From contig NC_087064.1 of NCBI RefSeq assembly GCF_963678635.1, positions 6,920,411 through 6,984,410 on the forward strand: 64,000 nucleotides of DNA, given 5' to 3'. The translations under genes were made by a program, and so were the position numbers. The notes below the pieces were generated by a model, which saw nothing but the letters and a program-made list of their open reading frames with translations, had not been told where the DNA came from and did not search any database. Below, one piece after another: positions 49,901-62,000 of the stretch. Origin of the DNA: Symsagittifera roscoffensis (taxonomy: Eukaryota > Xenacoelomorpha > Acoela > Convolutidae). Position 1 is the first letter of the stretch. The number at the start of each line of letters is the position of its first letter.

Positions 49901-51529
49901 AGTTTTCTCTTAACGCGCGCGTAGCATCAGTGACTAATTAAATTGTTCAAGACTGAATTGAGGTAAATTAATTGTTCCAATTCACTTGAATTTAGAAGAG
50001 ATAACTGAATTGAAAACTGTATCAATTGATCTTGTTATTGGGCGTGGAGGGAAGGTTTAACAACAAAAACGCCGTAAATTTCCTGAATATTTTGAAACTT
50101 ACTGCAGTACTTTAAAAAACAGCAGAAAAAACTTAGCATTTTGATCTGAAACGGTCAGTTTTGTTTTGGTGTTACAAAACAAAAAAGAAAATTTATTAGA
50201 TCTAGTGGGCGAATTTTGTGGAAAGTCAGAAAGCTAACAAGGATTGATTATCATTGACATTTTCAAGACTCTGACATCTTCAAAGCATTGTAATTTTGCA
50301 CGGCAAACATTGCCACTCGATGTTTGGGTTAAGCTTCAATGGAAGCACGTTTTAATTATCAGTGATTGTTTTGTCTTTTAAGCGAAGCATCAACGATAAG
50401 AAAATCTACGATTCACCATAATCTACGAATGAGCAATAAAATATTAAAGAAAACTCATCGCTAGTTTCGTTAAAACATCCCTATTTGTCTCATTGATTTC
50501 CGGTCATAAAGCGATTGCGTGGAATTCAAGTTCCAAACCAACTCAAACCGAAAAAACTTTCTCGGTATCGTGAAAAATTGGTCTGAATGTGTTTGCTATT
50601 CGAACTCTAATTTAAGGAAAAACGCGTACAGTTGGATTTGGATTAAAAATGGTTTTTTTTTCAAAGTTTTTTCTATTTTGGCATCGTATTGATGACTTGT
50701 TAATAAATTTCAATCCTTCTTTTGAAAGTTTTTGTCATCAAATTCGCAACAAAGAACGTTCAATGCAATTTGTATAGCAGCAGCTATCCTTTTCTTTGAA
50801 TATTGGGCTGACCAAAGAGTTTTTCGTATCTGAAGCCTTTAGCTCCGAATATTCAGAAAGACTCGTCAAGTTTATGGGCCACAAAACATAGAGACTCATG
50901 AAAGACTTTTTCAATAATATCAAGATAATAAATATTGTTTTCAAAATTTTAGTAGCCCGTAATATTTTTTGAAAAAAAAAATTCATTTTCCGAATAAAAT
51001 TATCACTGAATCACTAATTCCTTCTTTTCTGAATAATTTTTTTAGGAATTTGTAGTATTTTTCATAAGTTTTTTAATCATTTCAGAAGGTATGAATCGAA
51101 AATATCAGATGAGTTTTTAGGCAAATAAAATCAAAAAAGTGAAATTACATTTTTAAAAATAGCAATCAAGTTAACTGTAATTTTATACTTGAGCTTGCGG
51201 TGCCAATCAGGCTGTTTTCTTCAGTGAGACAGTTTAATTACAATAGCTAGAAATGTTTGTCTGCTAATTGAACTTCTTTTTTTTCTACAAAAACATGTTT
51301 TCAGGGCACATAGAATTAGTTACCAAAAAATCATTTTTGTCGTCTTTTTTTCAATTTTGATTGCTTCTCATAGAGTTGACAAATTAGACACTGTCAAACT
51401 GTGAAATTCGTCAAAAAATAAATTATTTAATAGTTTGTATACTAAAATTTGCGAGAGAAAATTTCTTGTAATCTGGAACTACTTTTTCCGTGAACAACTT
51501 TTCATACATTTGTAAAAAAATTTTGAAAT

Positions 51530-51760
51530 TGTTTTTATTCGTGAACCTTAGCAACTTCGGGACTCCTTTCCTTTTTTCCGCCCTGAGATAACACGGTTCA
51601 ATTCCCAACCGGACCTTGTTTTTTTTCAAAATATAAGAAGCAGAATTTTTTTTCGAGAAAAGTCGAATAGTCGGATCTTCAGTTACCTGATTATGTTTTT
51701 TTCGGCTTAGTTACCACATCGGAAAATTTCATTGTGCTTTCAGCATGCTTTCAGCATGAG
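51530..51760 (+). repeat. SINE-like fragment
   Basis: GGTTCAATTCC (near 51596), followed about 100 bases later by TTCGGCTTAGTTACCACATC, matches the order and spacing seen at 33180-33400. Confidence 0.4.
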
Positions 51761-53802
51761 AATTTGGTTTCATCCTCTAACTTGTAAAATCAACAGCCGT
51801 ACCGTTGTCTTTTCTTGTTTCTCTTTTTTTTTCGCTTAAAAGTTTTATTCGGCCTAAACGGTTTCGGCCTAAGGTTTATTGGCTGAGTTACGCTAACTTT
51901 TGTCGCTTCAAAGACAAAAAGTATGAATTTTTTTGTTATGAAAAAGAATGTTAGTATGTAATGCAAGGTTTTTTCATTGCTCAAAGTTTTTTATGACAAC
52001 AATTTCCCAAAGTGTTTTTTTGTTTTCGGCTCTATGGGGGTCTAGCTAGTTGTTGTTGTCGTCACGTTAGTAGCCGCTTATTAAATATCAAAAACCTGTT
52101 CAAAACAAGAATTTTTGACTATTTTCTGAATTAATTTTTTCTGTTCGATTTAAAAAAAATTGTTTCGATTTTGTAACTTCTGTCTCATTTTCTATTTGCT
52201 AGCCTGCAATGCTGCGCTTGCGTTGCATCGCAAGTGATGAAATTCTCCCCTTTGCATCTGTCTACAGAAAATAATAAGAGCAACTGAGTTGACAATTCAG
52301 CAATTAGCATCATTTTGTTGCCACTGATTTAGCACGACTAATAAAACAATTTCTGTTACAAAGCAACGAAAACATCAGTTTATAACTAAATTAGTCATGC
52401 ATTGACAAAAGACTGAAACCTGCGTCTCTGATTGCTAGTATGAGCTCTTTAAGTTGCAGCATTTTTACAACAGCACCACTCGGCTGTAACCAAAATTTGT
52501 TCCAGAGCTTGTTTGACATACTAGTTTGGTGGTTGTTATATTCACACAAAACAAAAGTCAGAGATATTCACGGCACGAAAGTACTCTAAAATGTAAAGAC
52601 GAATAAAAACTCCAGGTCAGGAGTTTTTATGGTAATTTAATTTTGAAGCGTTCACATACTGACAAGAAGTTGATTGCAATTGATAATATAGCAAAGGCCA
52701 ACTAAATCAACTTCAATTAATATAATCTCAATTTAGTTGAGTAAAAAATATAGCTTGTTTCAAACTTGTTTCTTTTTTGGCTTCACTTTCATACGACCTT
52801 TATTAACTAAGAAAACAATTTAACTCTATATTCAGCCAATTTTTTGTTTTTTCAGTTGATACAGATTGTGTTCCGGTTTTCTCCACTATCAAAGAAATTA
52901 GAAAAATGGAAAGAAGGCTATAACGTCTGCTATAGAACTGAGTTTTTGTTTTGATGTTTGACCAGAAAAAAATTATGAGTATAACCGATATATAATTATT
53001 CTGCACCAAAAATTATATGATCTAAAATGTGTTGTTCAATTATATTTCAAACACTTGGTGAAAACGGGTCTAGAACATTAATAAAGAAAATAACCTTGGA
53101 AGACACTTTGCCTTATCTTAATTTTCATTACCGCGGGAACCCTTAGCCTTGGTAAACTCAAAAGGGACTTCCTCAAACTTCTTAGTTTGCGAAAAAATCT
53201 CCTCGATTGTCTCTTGATCTCTGTAGCTCTGCTGAAAAATTTTCTTGAATACGATAATTGGCTCAATTCAAGCTTCGACACAAATAAATTAGTTAAGTTA
53301 AAGATTTCACGACTTTTTGAATATCCATTTGAATCAAATTTTCAGACAAAAAAAATGATTTTTCCGCTGTAAAAACTTTTTTAATTTACTCTAAATTGAT
53401 AAACTTCTGTAAATAAGCTACCGCAAATCGATAAATTGTATGCAAAAAAAGTTGAATCGATTTCAATCTCAAGTCTGTCAATGCGGGTTGTACTGATGAC
53501 AAATTATTTTTTTATTTGCTCAAGCTATCACTATTAGAAAAAGAAATGATTAACAAATTGCTTCCATAAATCAGGTATTGCATTATCCATAATGCAAACA
53601 AATAAGAGTTGTTGCAATACATAATCTAAACTGCTTTCAGGACTTTCAGAATTGTGTCTAAGCTAGCAAATTTAAACATGCTTGAATATTTGTCATCATA
53701 ACTTTTGGATTAGATCTAATGAAAACAACAGAGACGTTGGAACAGCTACCAAACTTTCAATGAATAACTTCAACATTACTCATTTTCTAAGGCTATTGTA
53801 TA

Positions 53803-54236
53803 TTGTTCCAAATTTCGAATAAAAAGCGAAATACTATTGCTTAGGGTGGTTTTCATGCATTCAGTCAATTTTCGACTTTTAACTACTCATTTTAAATACA
53901 CTTTTTTATTCCATCTGAAAGAATTTGTCGTCTGGAGCTCAAATTCAAAAAGTCAATTGCAAATTTAATTGTAAAAAATGGGAGCTCAAAAATTGCTAAT
54001 TTAGCAAATTTGGGATAATTAACGCGCAATATTTTTTGTTGTTTTAACACGCGCAAGCCGCGGATTAAAGAATTCCAAATTAAATTGACGCAAATTCTTT
54101 GCTTTTAAATTTAAATTGTTAATTAGATTTGCAAATGGAGAGTACATAAAAAAATGAAGAAAATTTTTTCTAAATTTAATTGGTCAATTTTTCAAGCAAA
54201 AAACTTTTTTATACGCCTCAAAGCGCAGTCGGAACA
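53803..54236 (+). mobile_element. Single copy of the TTGTTCCGACT-ended MITE-like family
   Basis: It begins TTGTTCCAAATTTCGAATAA and ends GCGCAGTCGGAACA, about 434 bases. The internal GGGATAATTAACGCGCAATA block is shared with the 43.9-49.9 kb cluster. A further copy occurs at about 57050-57355 in SNAP-25 intron 1. Confidence 0.65.
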
Positions 54237-54402
54237 TTCAGGGCTTCGTCTTGGCATTCAAACCGTTTCGTGTCGATGATTTAGCCGTAATGTTTTATCG
54301 GATCTTGAATTGCCAGAATTTTGTAAAGGTTGAAATTAAGTTGAACTTTGATTCACAGGACAAATAGCAGATAGTGGAAGAAAGTTTTCTGAACTCACGT
54401 CG

Positions 54403-54543
54403 GATCTCGTTAACTATAATCCCCCTTTTGCAAAAAGGGGATATTCGTTACTAGGCATAAAATTCTGATATGCTTAACTGTTGATTTATTTCTTTATAGG
54501 GGGATATTCGTTAACCGAGGGGGGATATAGTTAAAGAGACCCC
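54403..54543. repeat. Small foldback element with C/G-run arms
   Basis: CGTTAACTATAATCCCCC near the left end and GGGGGGATATAGTTAA at the right end are inverted. An inner pair, GGGGATATTCGTTA and GGGGGATATTCGTTAAC, is also present. It is about 140 bases, non-coding, and resembles a miniature inverted-repeat element. Confidence 0.6.
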
Positions 54544-56857
54544 TCAAATCATTTGTAGCGGTCGGTTTTGCCAAAACATTTCGCCAAGTGGCATTGTTCA
54601 GTGTTACGGTTGAGTTGGTGTTCTCAGGTCACTGGTGGGCTAGAAGTAGCCCCGATGTCTTGCTGTCTGGTGAAATAATTTCCAGCAGTGGTTTCCTCAA
54701 TTCGATAGTAAGTGAGTAGTACCACTATGCAACAGGAAGATATGTTATTTAGCAGACTTGTGTGAAAGAAAAATTCTTAATGTCTTCAAAATTATGTATA
54801 ACAGCAATTTTTTGTTGTTAAATTAGTTTCTATTGTTTAAGTCTTTCTTAATTTTTCAAAAAAAATGTTAAAATTAGAACCGAAAAATGGAAGCAAAAAA
54901 TTCATGGAAGAAGCTTGAGAAAATTATTGATCCTTTTACCACGATTATCCTCTGCCAAGTTTCGTCGTTTTTCTTCTAACAGTGATTAAATGATAGGCGT
55001 ATTCAATAGGAACAAAGCACTTGATTTGATTTTTTCTTCAAATTCTGCCGATTGAACTGTCTGCTCAGAACAGACTTTTTGATGGTGAAGTTTGAAGTTC
55101 AATAATATTATGGTTATTACTTTTTAATTTCCAGGCCGCTTCTAAGAGGTGAGACCACGAATCACTTTTTAATAAATTGTCAATTGATTGCTCATTTCAT
55201 ATATTTCTAAAAACGGAATTCGCCTTCCACAACCAAACTAATCTCCTTTCATCTTTCTTTTCAATTGTGCCCATGCGAAACAGTCTTTGCCAATGCAAAT
55301 TTTATTGCCCTGGTTTGATTTTATAGTTTACCCCATTTATTTTTAAACTTATTACATCTGATATCAGTATTTTTCTTTTCATTTTGTGCATTGTTCAACC
55401 TTCAGACAAAAGAGTTCGTTGACATGTTTTTCCTCCCTTGCAACTCTGGCTTATGATAACCAGAAGCATTTTTATAACCAATTGGGGGCGGATTTAGGGT
55501 GCTATTTGGGGTCGGAGTCCTTTTTTTGTGAGTTGTACGGAATAATCACACATATAACATTTTCACCGAAGCGCAATGTGTCGAGATAAAATCGCATTCT
55601 GATAAAAAACGATAACGAATTTGAAGTAGTTTTCTTTTCATATCAGCCTTGTATCTTTTAAATTGTATGCGCGCGCTCTTTATCTTTTTTTTTCGGGCTA
55701 TCAGGTTCGGTTATTCAGTATGAAAACGTTAAACGGCTTTTCAAACTTATATTTATCACATATCAATCAATGCTTAGCGGGAAATTAATTTTTTTTTCGG
55801 TACAAATATGGCGCTGATAAGATAACTAATCCACTGATTTTTGTTTCATTTTCGAATACTATTTAAAAAAATTGTTGTCTCATTTCCTAAGATTTGCAGA
55901 CTACCTAAAAGTTTCATACAAATTTAATGAAGCTAAAATATATATGAGCAATATTGCATAAATGGATAAAAAGTGGTTTTGTGACGCCACAACTTTTAAA
56001 ATGAAACTGAAGCCGATTAAGTCCACCTCTCTTTCCCATCAGTGACTTGAAGAGAAAAAACACAGGTAACATAAATTTACTGTTCCCAGCATCAAAGATT
56101 TCTTCCTAATATATTATCGTGTGTTCGCTGTTTATAGACCAGGGAAGCAATATATTATTGGTGTTGTATCGCTGGATAAATTAATAAAAAACTGATTTAT
56201 ACTTTTTGTTATAGCTGCTTCCAAATCTGAAGATCATCTTCGCCCGCCTATTCACACTATTCCCCAGAGCTTATTACTCCTAATTTCTAAATAAGAGAGG
56301 GATAACAGAATTATCTCGACAGGGTTTTCCCAGATATCTCCACTTGAACTTCCAGTTTTGATCTGATTTTACTTGAAAAATTTCCCTCATTTGACCAGGA
56401 AAATTATTTTGACATTGAATTAAAATACTTTGTGCTAAAATTCGAGGCTTACTTTTTTCACACCGAAGGTTATAAAAACAACTTTCCTGGATATTGTTTA
56501 ATAGCTACTCTTTTTCATACTATTTTTTTATCTTCGATATTATTACAATACCGGTGAGGTCTTATATCTTTGTGATGATAGATCTTACAATGATAGATCA
56601 ACCCAGAAATCCTTTGCAGAAATTAATTTGAGAGAAACGAGCGTCTAAAAACAACGTTACTCGTTGAAGGTATCGATTCAAAACCTAATCAGGCTTCATT
56701 TTTCAACGGTTCAAGAAAAACTTTTCAACTACCGGAGCAAATAGAACTATCAAAACAAGAATTAAATATAGATTACAACCTCTTGTTTTTTAAATCTACA
56801 ATACAATAAATTACTACAAAACAGCACAGCTGAAGTGAGGTCAAAGGTCAATAAGAG

Positions 56858-58254
56858 ATGTCTCAAACGGATGAGCAGAATGAGACGAATGAGCAGCAGG
56901 CGAAGCCCAAGTCTAAGAAGAAGGCGAAAAACACGAAGCTGGAGCCCCAAGTGACTTTTGACGAGAATGGACAAGCGGTCTACCCGGCAGATATGAGCGA
57001 AACGGACAAAGTTGTGTATCAGGTCAGGTTCTCTGTTCATATCTTGTAAGCTCCGACTTTCGAATAAAAAGCGGAATACTAATGCTTGTTTTGTGGTTTT
57101 TATTCATTAGTTCAATTTGAATGTAAAAAACTTTCAATGGAGCTCAGATGTAAAAAAAACTTCTACAGTGATAATTTTTCGTAAATTTATGGGTTGTAAA
57201 ATTGCTAATTTGGCCAATTTGAGATAATTGACGCACGAAAATTGAATATTGAGGCAAAGCATTCAGTTTTATTATAAGGTTGTACTTTACGTGCTGGGGG
57301 CATTGAAAAAAAATGAAAATTTTTTTTTTTAAACCTTAAAGATCAATGGGAATATTCAAGGCCTCGCTCTCCTTTACGAGTAGTTTTGTTTTTATCTAAA
57401 CCTTTCTGCGCGAAAAAAAAAAATTTGAGGGGGGGGGGGCGGGGTGAACATATGAATCGTTAGTAGTTTTTGTAAAGACATATTCAATGAAATTTTTTTG
57501 GCGGGAGTGCACTGGACTCACGTACAAAACGGTTTCATTTCACAGGTATAGCTGTGTTTCAATTTTTTTTCTCAATTTTTGTCAATGTTTCTTTGTGTGG
57601 TTTAAAAAACGAGAACTTGTTTCAGAAAAATTGAATTGAATTAATCGAGTGACATCGATTGAATTTATGTATGCAATTGTAAAACTTCTATCAAAGTTGG
57701 TTCGCGTCATTCAGATTCAGCAATGAGAAGATTTGCATGTGATTGGTGTGTTTTAGTCGATGGAGAGCACCAAACGGATGGTGGCACTCTGCGAAGAGGT
57801 GAGTCATTATTCCCTTTTTACAAGAAGCTTTAATCACTATTTATAACCCTAAAAAATATGTCCCATCAAAATTTTGGCAAGGGTTCCGGTCGTCTCTCCC
57901 CCACATTTCGCAATTTCAGATTCGAACAAACTATTTTTACATAATATTTCATATATTTCATAATACAATAAAATTTTGCTTGGTGAACAATATAACTGTT
58001 GTGAACACATTTGTACTTCTTACCAACATCACGCATTCAGCCATAATAACATGTAAAACAAGTGAGAAAATTTTTTAAAAAAATTGAAATGTGGGGGAGA
58101 GGGGGGGTGTGCGAAAAAGAGCCGGGTTCTGAAATATCTAGTTGCTGTTGATTTTCATCACAATACGAAAGATAAGCCAACTCGCGTGAGGCAACCGTGA
58201 GTGAAAAAATATGGAACGCTTCACGATTTTGCGTGTCATCCTTGCGCAGGGGCC

Positions 58255-58305
<51 letters not shown>

Positions 58306-58965
58306 TAGCACGACTGACAACACTCCGAACTCGATTTGATCGAATTCGTGAGAATTCGATCTGAAGCAGCCAAATTTGCCACGTAGTCTTATGAGAATGT
58401 CAATGAAAATTATCGGAGGGGCTCAAACCACCGAGACCAAGTTACCTTTTTTCTCCTTTAACTCCAGTAAATTTTTCAAATTTTAGATTTTTGTACGATG
58501 GTTTGCATGTCGTTATGGTAACTCATTGGTTTGTTGGACTACATTATAGAGCCACTTTGATTCCACTCTGTAGATTGCAATATGGTATGTCCGAAAGTGT
58601 TTTTAAATCTATAGAGTCCAGTGTCTAGCACTGTGCCATACTCTTGCATATTGCATAAACATAACACCATATTAAATCGGATTAAACCAACTCATACAAC
58701 ACCAATTTCGGAACTGAGCCTCTATAACGTAGCCTAGTGTCACCAAATGGTTGTATACCATCACTTTAAGAAGACCTGGCTTCATCCGAAAAAACATTTT
58801 TGGGACCTTTTTGCAATAAAATGTAAATTTTCCCATAAACAATGCCCAAATACAAGAGACAATCTACCGGAAACATTCAAGTTCCTGTGACCACCAAGAA
58901 ACTGTTTCAGATCGAATCATCACGACTCCGACCAAATGGAGTTCGGAGTGTTGTCAGTCGTGCTA

Positions 58966-59016
<51 letters not shown>

Positions 59017-62000
59017 GGCCCCTGCGCAAGGATGACACGCAAAATCGTGAAGCGTTCCATATTTTTCCACTCATTATTAAGATACGGCCTCAAAAGAGTT
59101 CAGAACTTGATCGTTTTGAGATGCTACTAATGCTATTCAAATACACTTCACCACACGTTTCGGGATCCTTGCCGAAACGTTTAATAGACAATGTTTTTTG
59201 GTTGATTACTTTATTTTTGCCAACTTCATTATTGTACACTTAATCATACAAGCTAAAATCCATTTTACCGTCAAACAATGAAACTCCTGGTCGCACAATG
59301 AATAAGACAGAGAAAAAGTTTCCATCAAAGTTCTCTTTTTTTTCAGAGCAAAGGCGCCGCCATCAACACACTTGTCAACCTCGATGATCAAGGAGGCAAG
59401 TTTTTTGCATGTTAATCACATCCGGTACAATATTTCGAATAGAAAAATCTATTATCTAATTACTTCGACTGTTACGTAACATGTGTTGCTATGAGGTAAG
59501 CAAGTGGTTGTTAATTGGGTTCAAGTTTGATAGTTGGGTCCCAGGAAAAATCAAGTATGAATAAAGATGGGTCCCACAATTTTTGTGCAAATTTCAAAAA
59601 CTCAAGTAAACAAATGCGAACCATATATTCAAAGAATTTGAAACCGAAAGATTTTTCTAGGGTCCTTTTTTTGAGTAATCTTTCTAGGGAACTTTTTTTT
59701 GAGGGGCCTTTCTAGGGACTTTTTTTTCTTTGAAACCGAGGGACCTTTTTTTCTTAAGGACCTTTCTAGAATTAAGGGAACCAACTATCATACTTTGCTT
59801 TGTACCTTTAACTGTTTTTGTGGTTTGTGTGTAGAGCAGTTGGACAACATAGAGGAGGGGCTGGACACTCTTCACGCAGACATGAAGGAGGCGGAGAGTG
59901 CGCTGACTGACCTGAACAAGTGCTGCGGCTTGTTCACACTTCCATGGGACAAGTCAGTATCATCGCTTCGCTCTATCGATTGTATCTTTTTGTGCTAGTA
60001 ATTTCTGTCGGGGAGGGGGAGAAGAGAGGGATGGGGATTTGACGTTTGATGACCGTTCCGCGACCTAATTTCAGATTCTCAATATCGCGCATATGTTAAT
60101 TTCGCCACTAAAAATTCATAGTATATTTAATTTTTTTAACTCTCCAAGTAATTTTATTTTATTTTCGGTTAAGCGGGTTCGGTTTATGTTATAACGGCTT
60201 AGCCAACTTATGTTGCGTAGTCTTACGGGCGGTTTTTTTGGAACACTTTTGCCTGTTTCAGGAGGGATGGGTCGTAAAAATTTGAAATAAAAAGTTTGAT
60301 AGCTCATTGATATTTTTATGTCTACAGTTTCGTTTTCGACTTAACGAGGGTTGACCTAGATTTTTTCGTCTTGTTTGCTTCTCGGTAATTGATTCTCAAT
60401 TCCTGCTAAGGCTGTTTATGCGCCTCATCCGAGAAAAAGCATTAGAGTTTTTGCAGATATATTTTTTTCGTCCTTTTTTAAGTAACATTTTCAGCTTAAT
60501 TTTTCAAAGACTTCTTGTAATGCATTGATCTTGTAACGCATTGTAATGCACATAGGTCAAGCACAGTCGAACAAAGTGACCAATCGTTTGAGCTTGGGTA
60601 GATTTCCTTGAGGCGGACCAAAACATTTGCCATTTTGCCATTTTGCCCAAATACTTGATAACAACCTGAACTCAAACTTAACCTCACATTTTTGTGAACT
60701 CGAGAGCTAAGATAACCCTCACACATCACCTTGTTAGTGATGCCGCTTGCAACAAATCTGAGATGGATCAATCAATTTTGAAAATTTTTTGTCAGTCGAG
60801 ACAGTCGAAACATACACATTTTTGGTCGAGAAAGTCAAAACATATCCAAGCGGGTAAACAATCAAACTTTTTGAAATGCCGGCCAAGGCAATCAAGAAAA
60901 TCGAAGCATATCGAAATTTGGTCGGGACAATCGAAACACATCTGAACTGGGTCGAACTAAGTCGAACCTTTGTTTTGTTGGGTCGAGAAAGTCGAAACAT
61001 AACGATTTTTGGTCGAGAAGTTGTCGAAACATGAATCGAGAACCTGGATCCTGCATACTGTCTGAAAACTGTCTGAAAATTAGCCGCATTAGTCTGAAAA
61101 TTCGCCGCAATATAGTTCATTGCAGTATAAAAAATTTCAAAAAAAGGGCAAAGAAGCAAAAACACAAGAAATGAAGTTACAATTGAATTACAATTGTGAT
61201 TGTAGTTTTACTAGCCCTGACTAGTCATTTTCACTTAGAAGCAGCTGTATTATAATTAATTAGTTTCGGCTTATGTTTTGTTGGTTTAACAATGTTTTAC
61301 TGAACTAGTAGTTATATTTTTCTTCGGTCGTTTGTTGCGCTGACTGTTTTTCGGTCGCGCCATTTGCGAATGTATAATTTATTTTTGTCCCGCCGAATTC
61401 GGATGAAGTTTTGGCTATAAAATCCAAAAAAAAAATTCAAGAAACACCCAATTTTGACTAAAATGCGGTTGCAATAGTAATGAAACCACAACTTCAAACC
61501 CGGGTGTTTACGTTTTTACTCTCAAAGTTTATACTTTTGATTACTGGCGGTTTGGGTACAATTTTTCCCGGTCTAAAACTCTTGTAGATCCAAACAAACT
61601 GTGGCGATTGTCTCGAACTATATGTGACCTTAAAGAAAAAACCAATTGTAGTCCTCGGGCCCAAAATAAATCTAAGTTAGGTAAAAAGTTCAGTCAGAAA
61701 CATAATAGTAGGTTTAAGTCTTCCACTATCTTACAATTTTCTTGGAAATTTTTAATTTTTTTTTAAATTGTTGAATTGACTCTGAGGCTAATGAGCTAAT
61801 TAACTAAAAAAGTACTTCAAAGCAGTTTTTGGACACAGAAATTTCTTGTCTCATAAGAATTATACTTTTTTGAACCCAAAATTCTAATATGGCAAATTTA
61901 TCTAATATGACTATAAAAGTAATAAAAAAGGAACTAAAAACATTGAAGATCGCCAAAAACAGTGTGAGATGATACTATAACGTATTTCGGATAAGAACCT

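Larger units (their letters stand above)
42183..56857. other. 14.7 kb intergenic region between divergent sulfotransferase and SNAP-25 genes
   Basis: This is AT-rich DNA dominated by repeats: a foldback MITE (43293-43687), a SINE-like head (43705-43800), a dispersed MITE-like family (mainly 43900-49900 and 53800-54270), a SINE-like fragment (about 51590-51760) and a small foldback (54403-54543). One open stretch on the + strand (45192-45476) has protein-like composition but no recognised homology. I see no other gene. Confidence 0.6.
57799..59346 (+). other. SNAP-25 intron 2, host of the U6 pair
   Basis: This is a 1.5 kb GT-AG intron. Besides the two U6 genes it has a GTGGGGGAGAGGGGGG run near 58092. 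A 133-codon open frame at 58842-59243 merely runs through the + strand U6 gene. Confidence 0.8.

Noticed and set aside
50738-50986. 82-codon open frame on the - strand
   Set aside because: It is AT-rich, with no homology and no convincing splice sites.
58842-59243. 133-codon open frame
   Set aside because: It simply reads through the U6 snRNA gene and its promoter.
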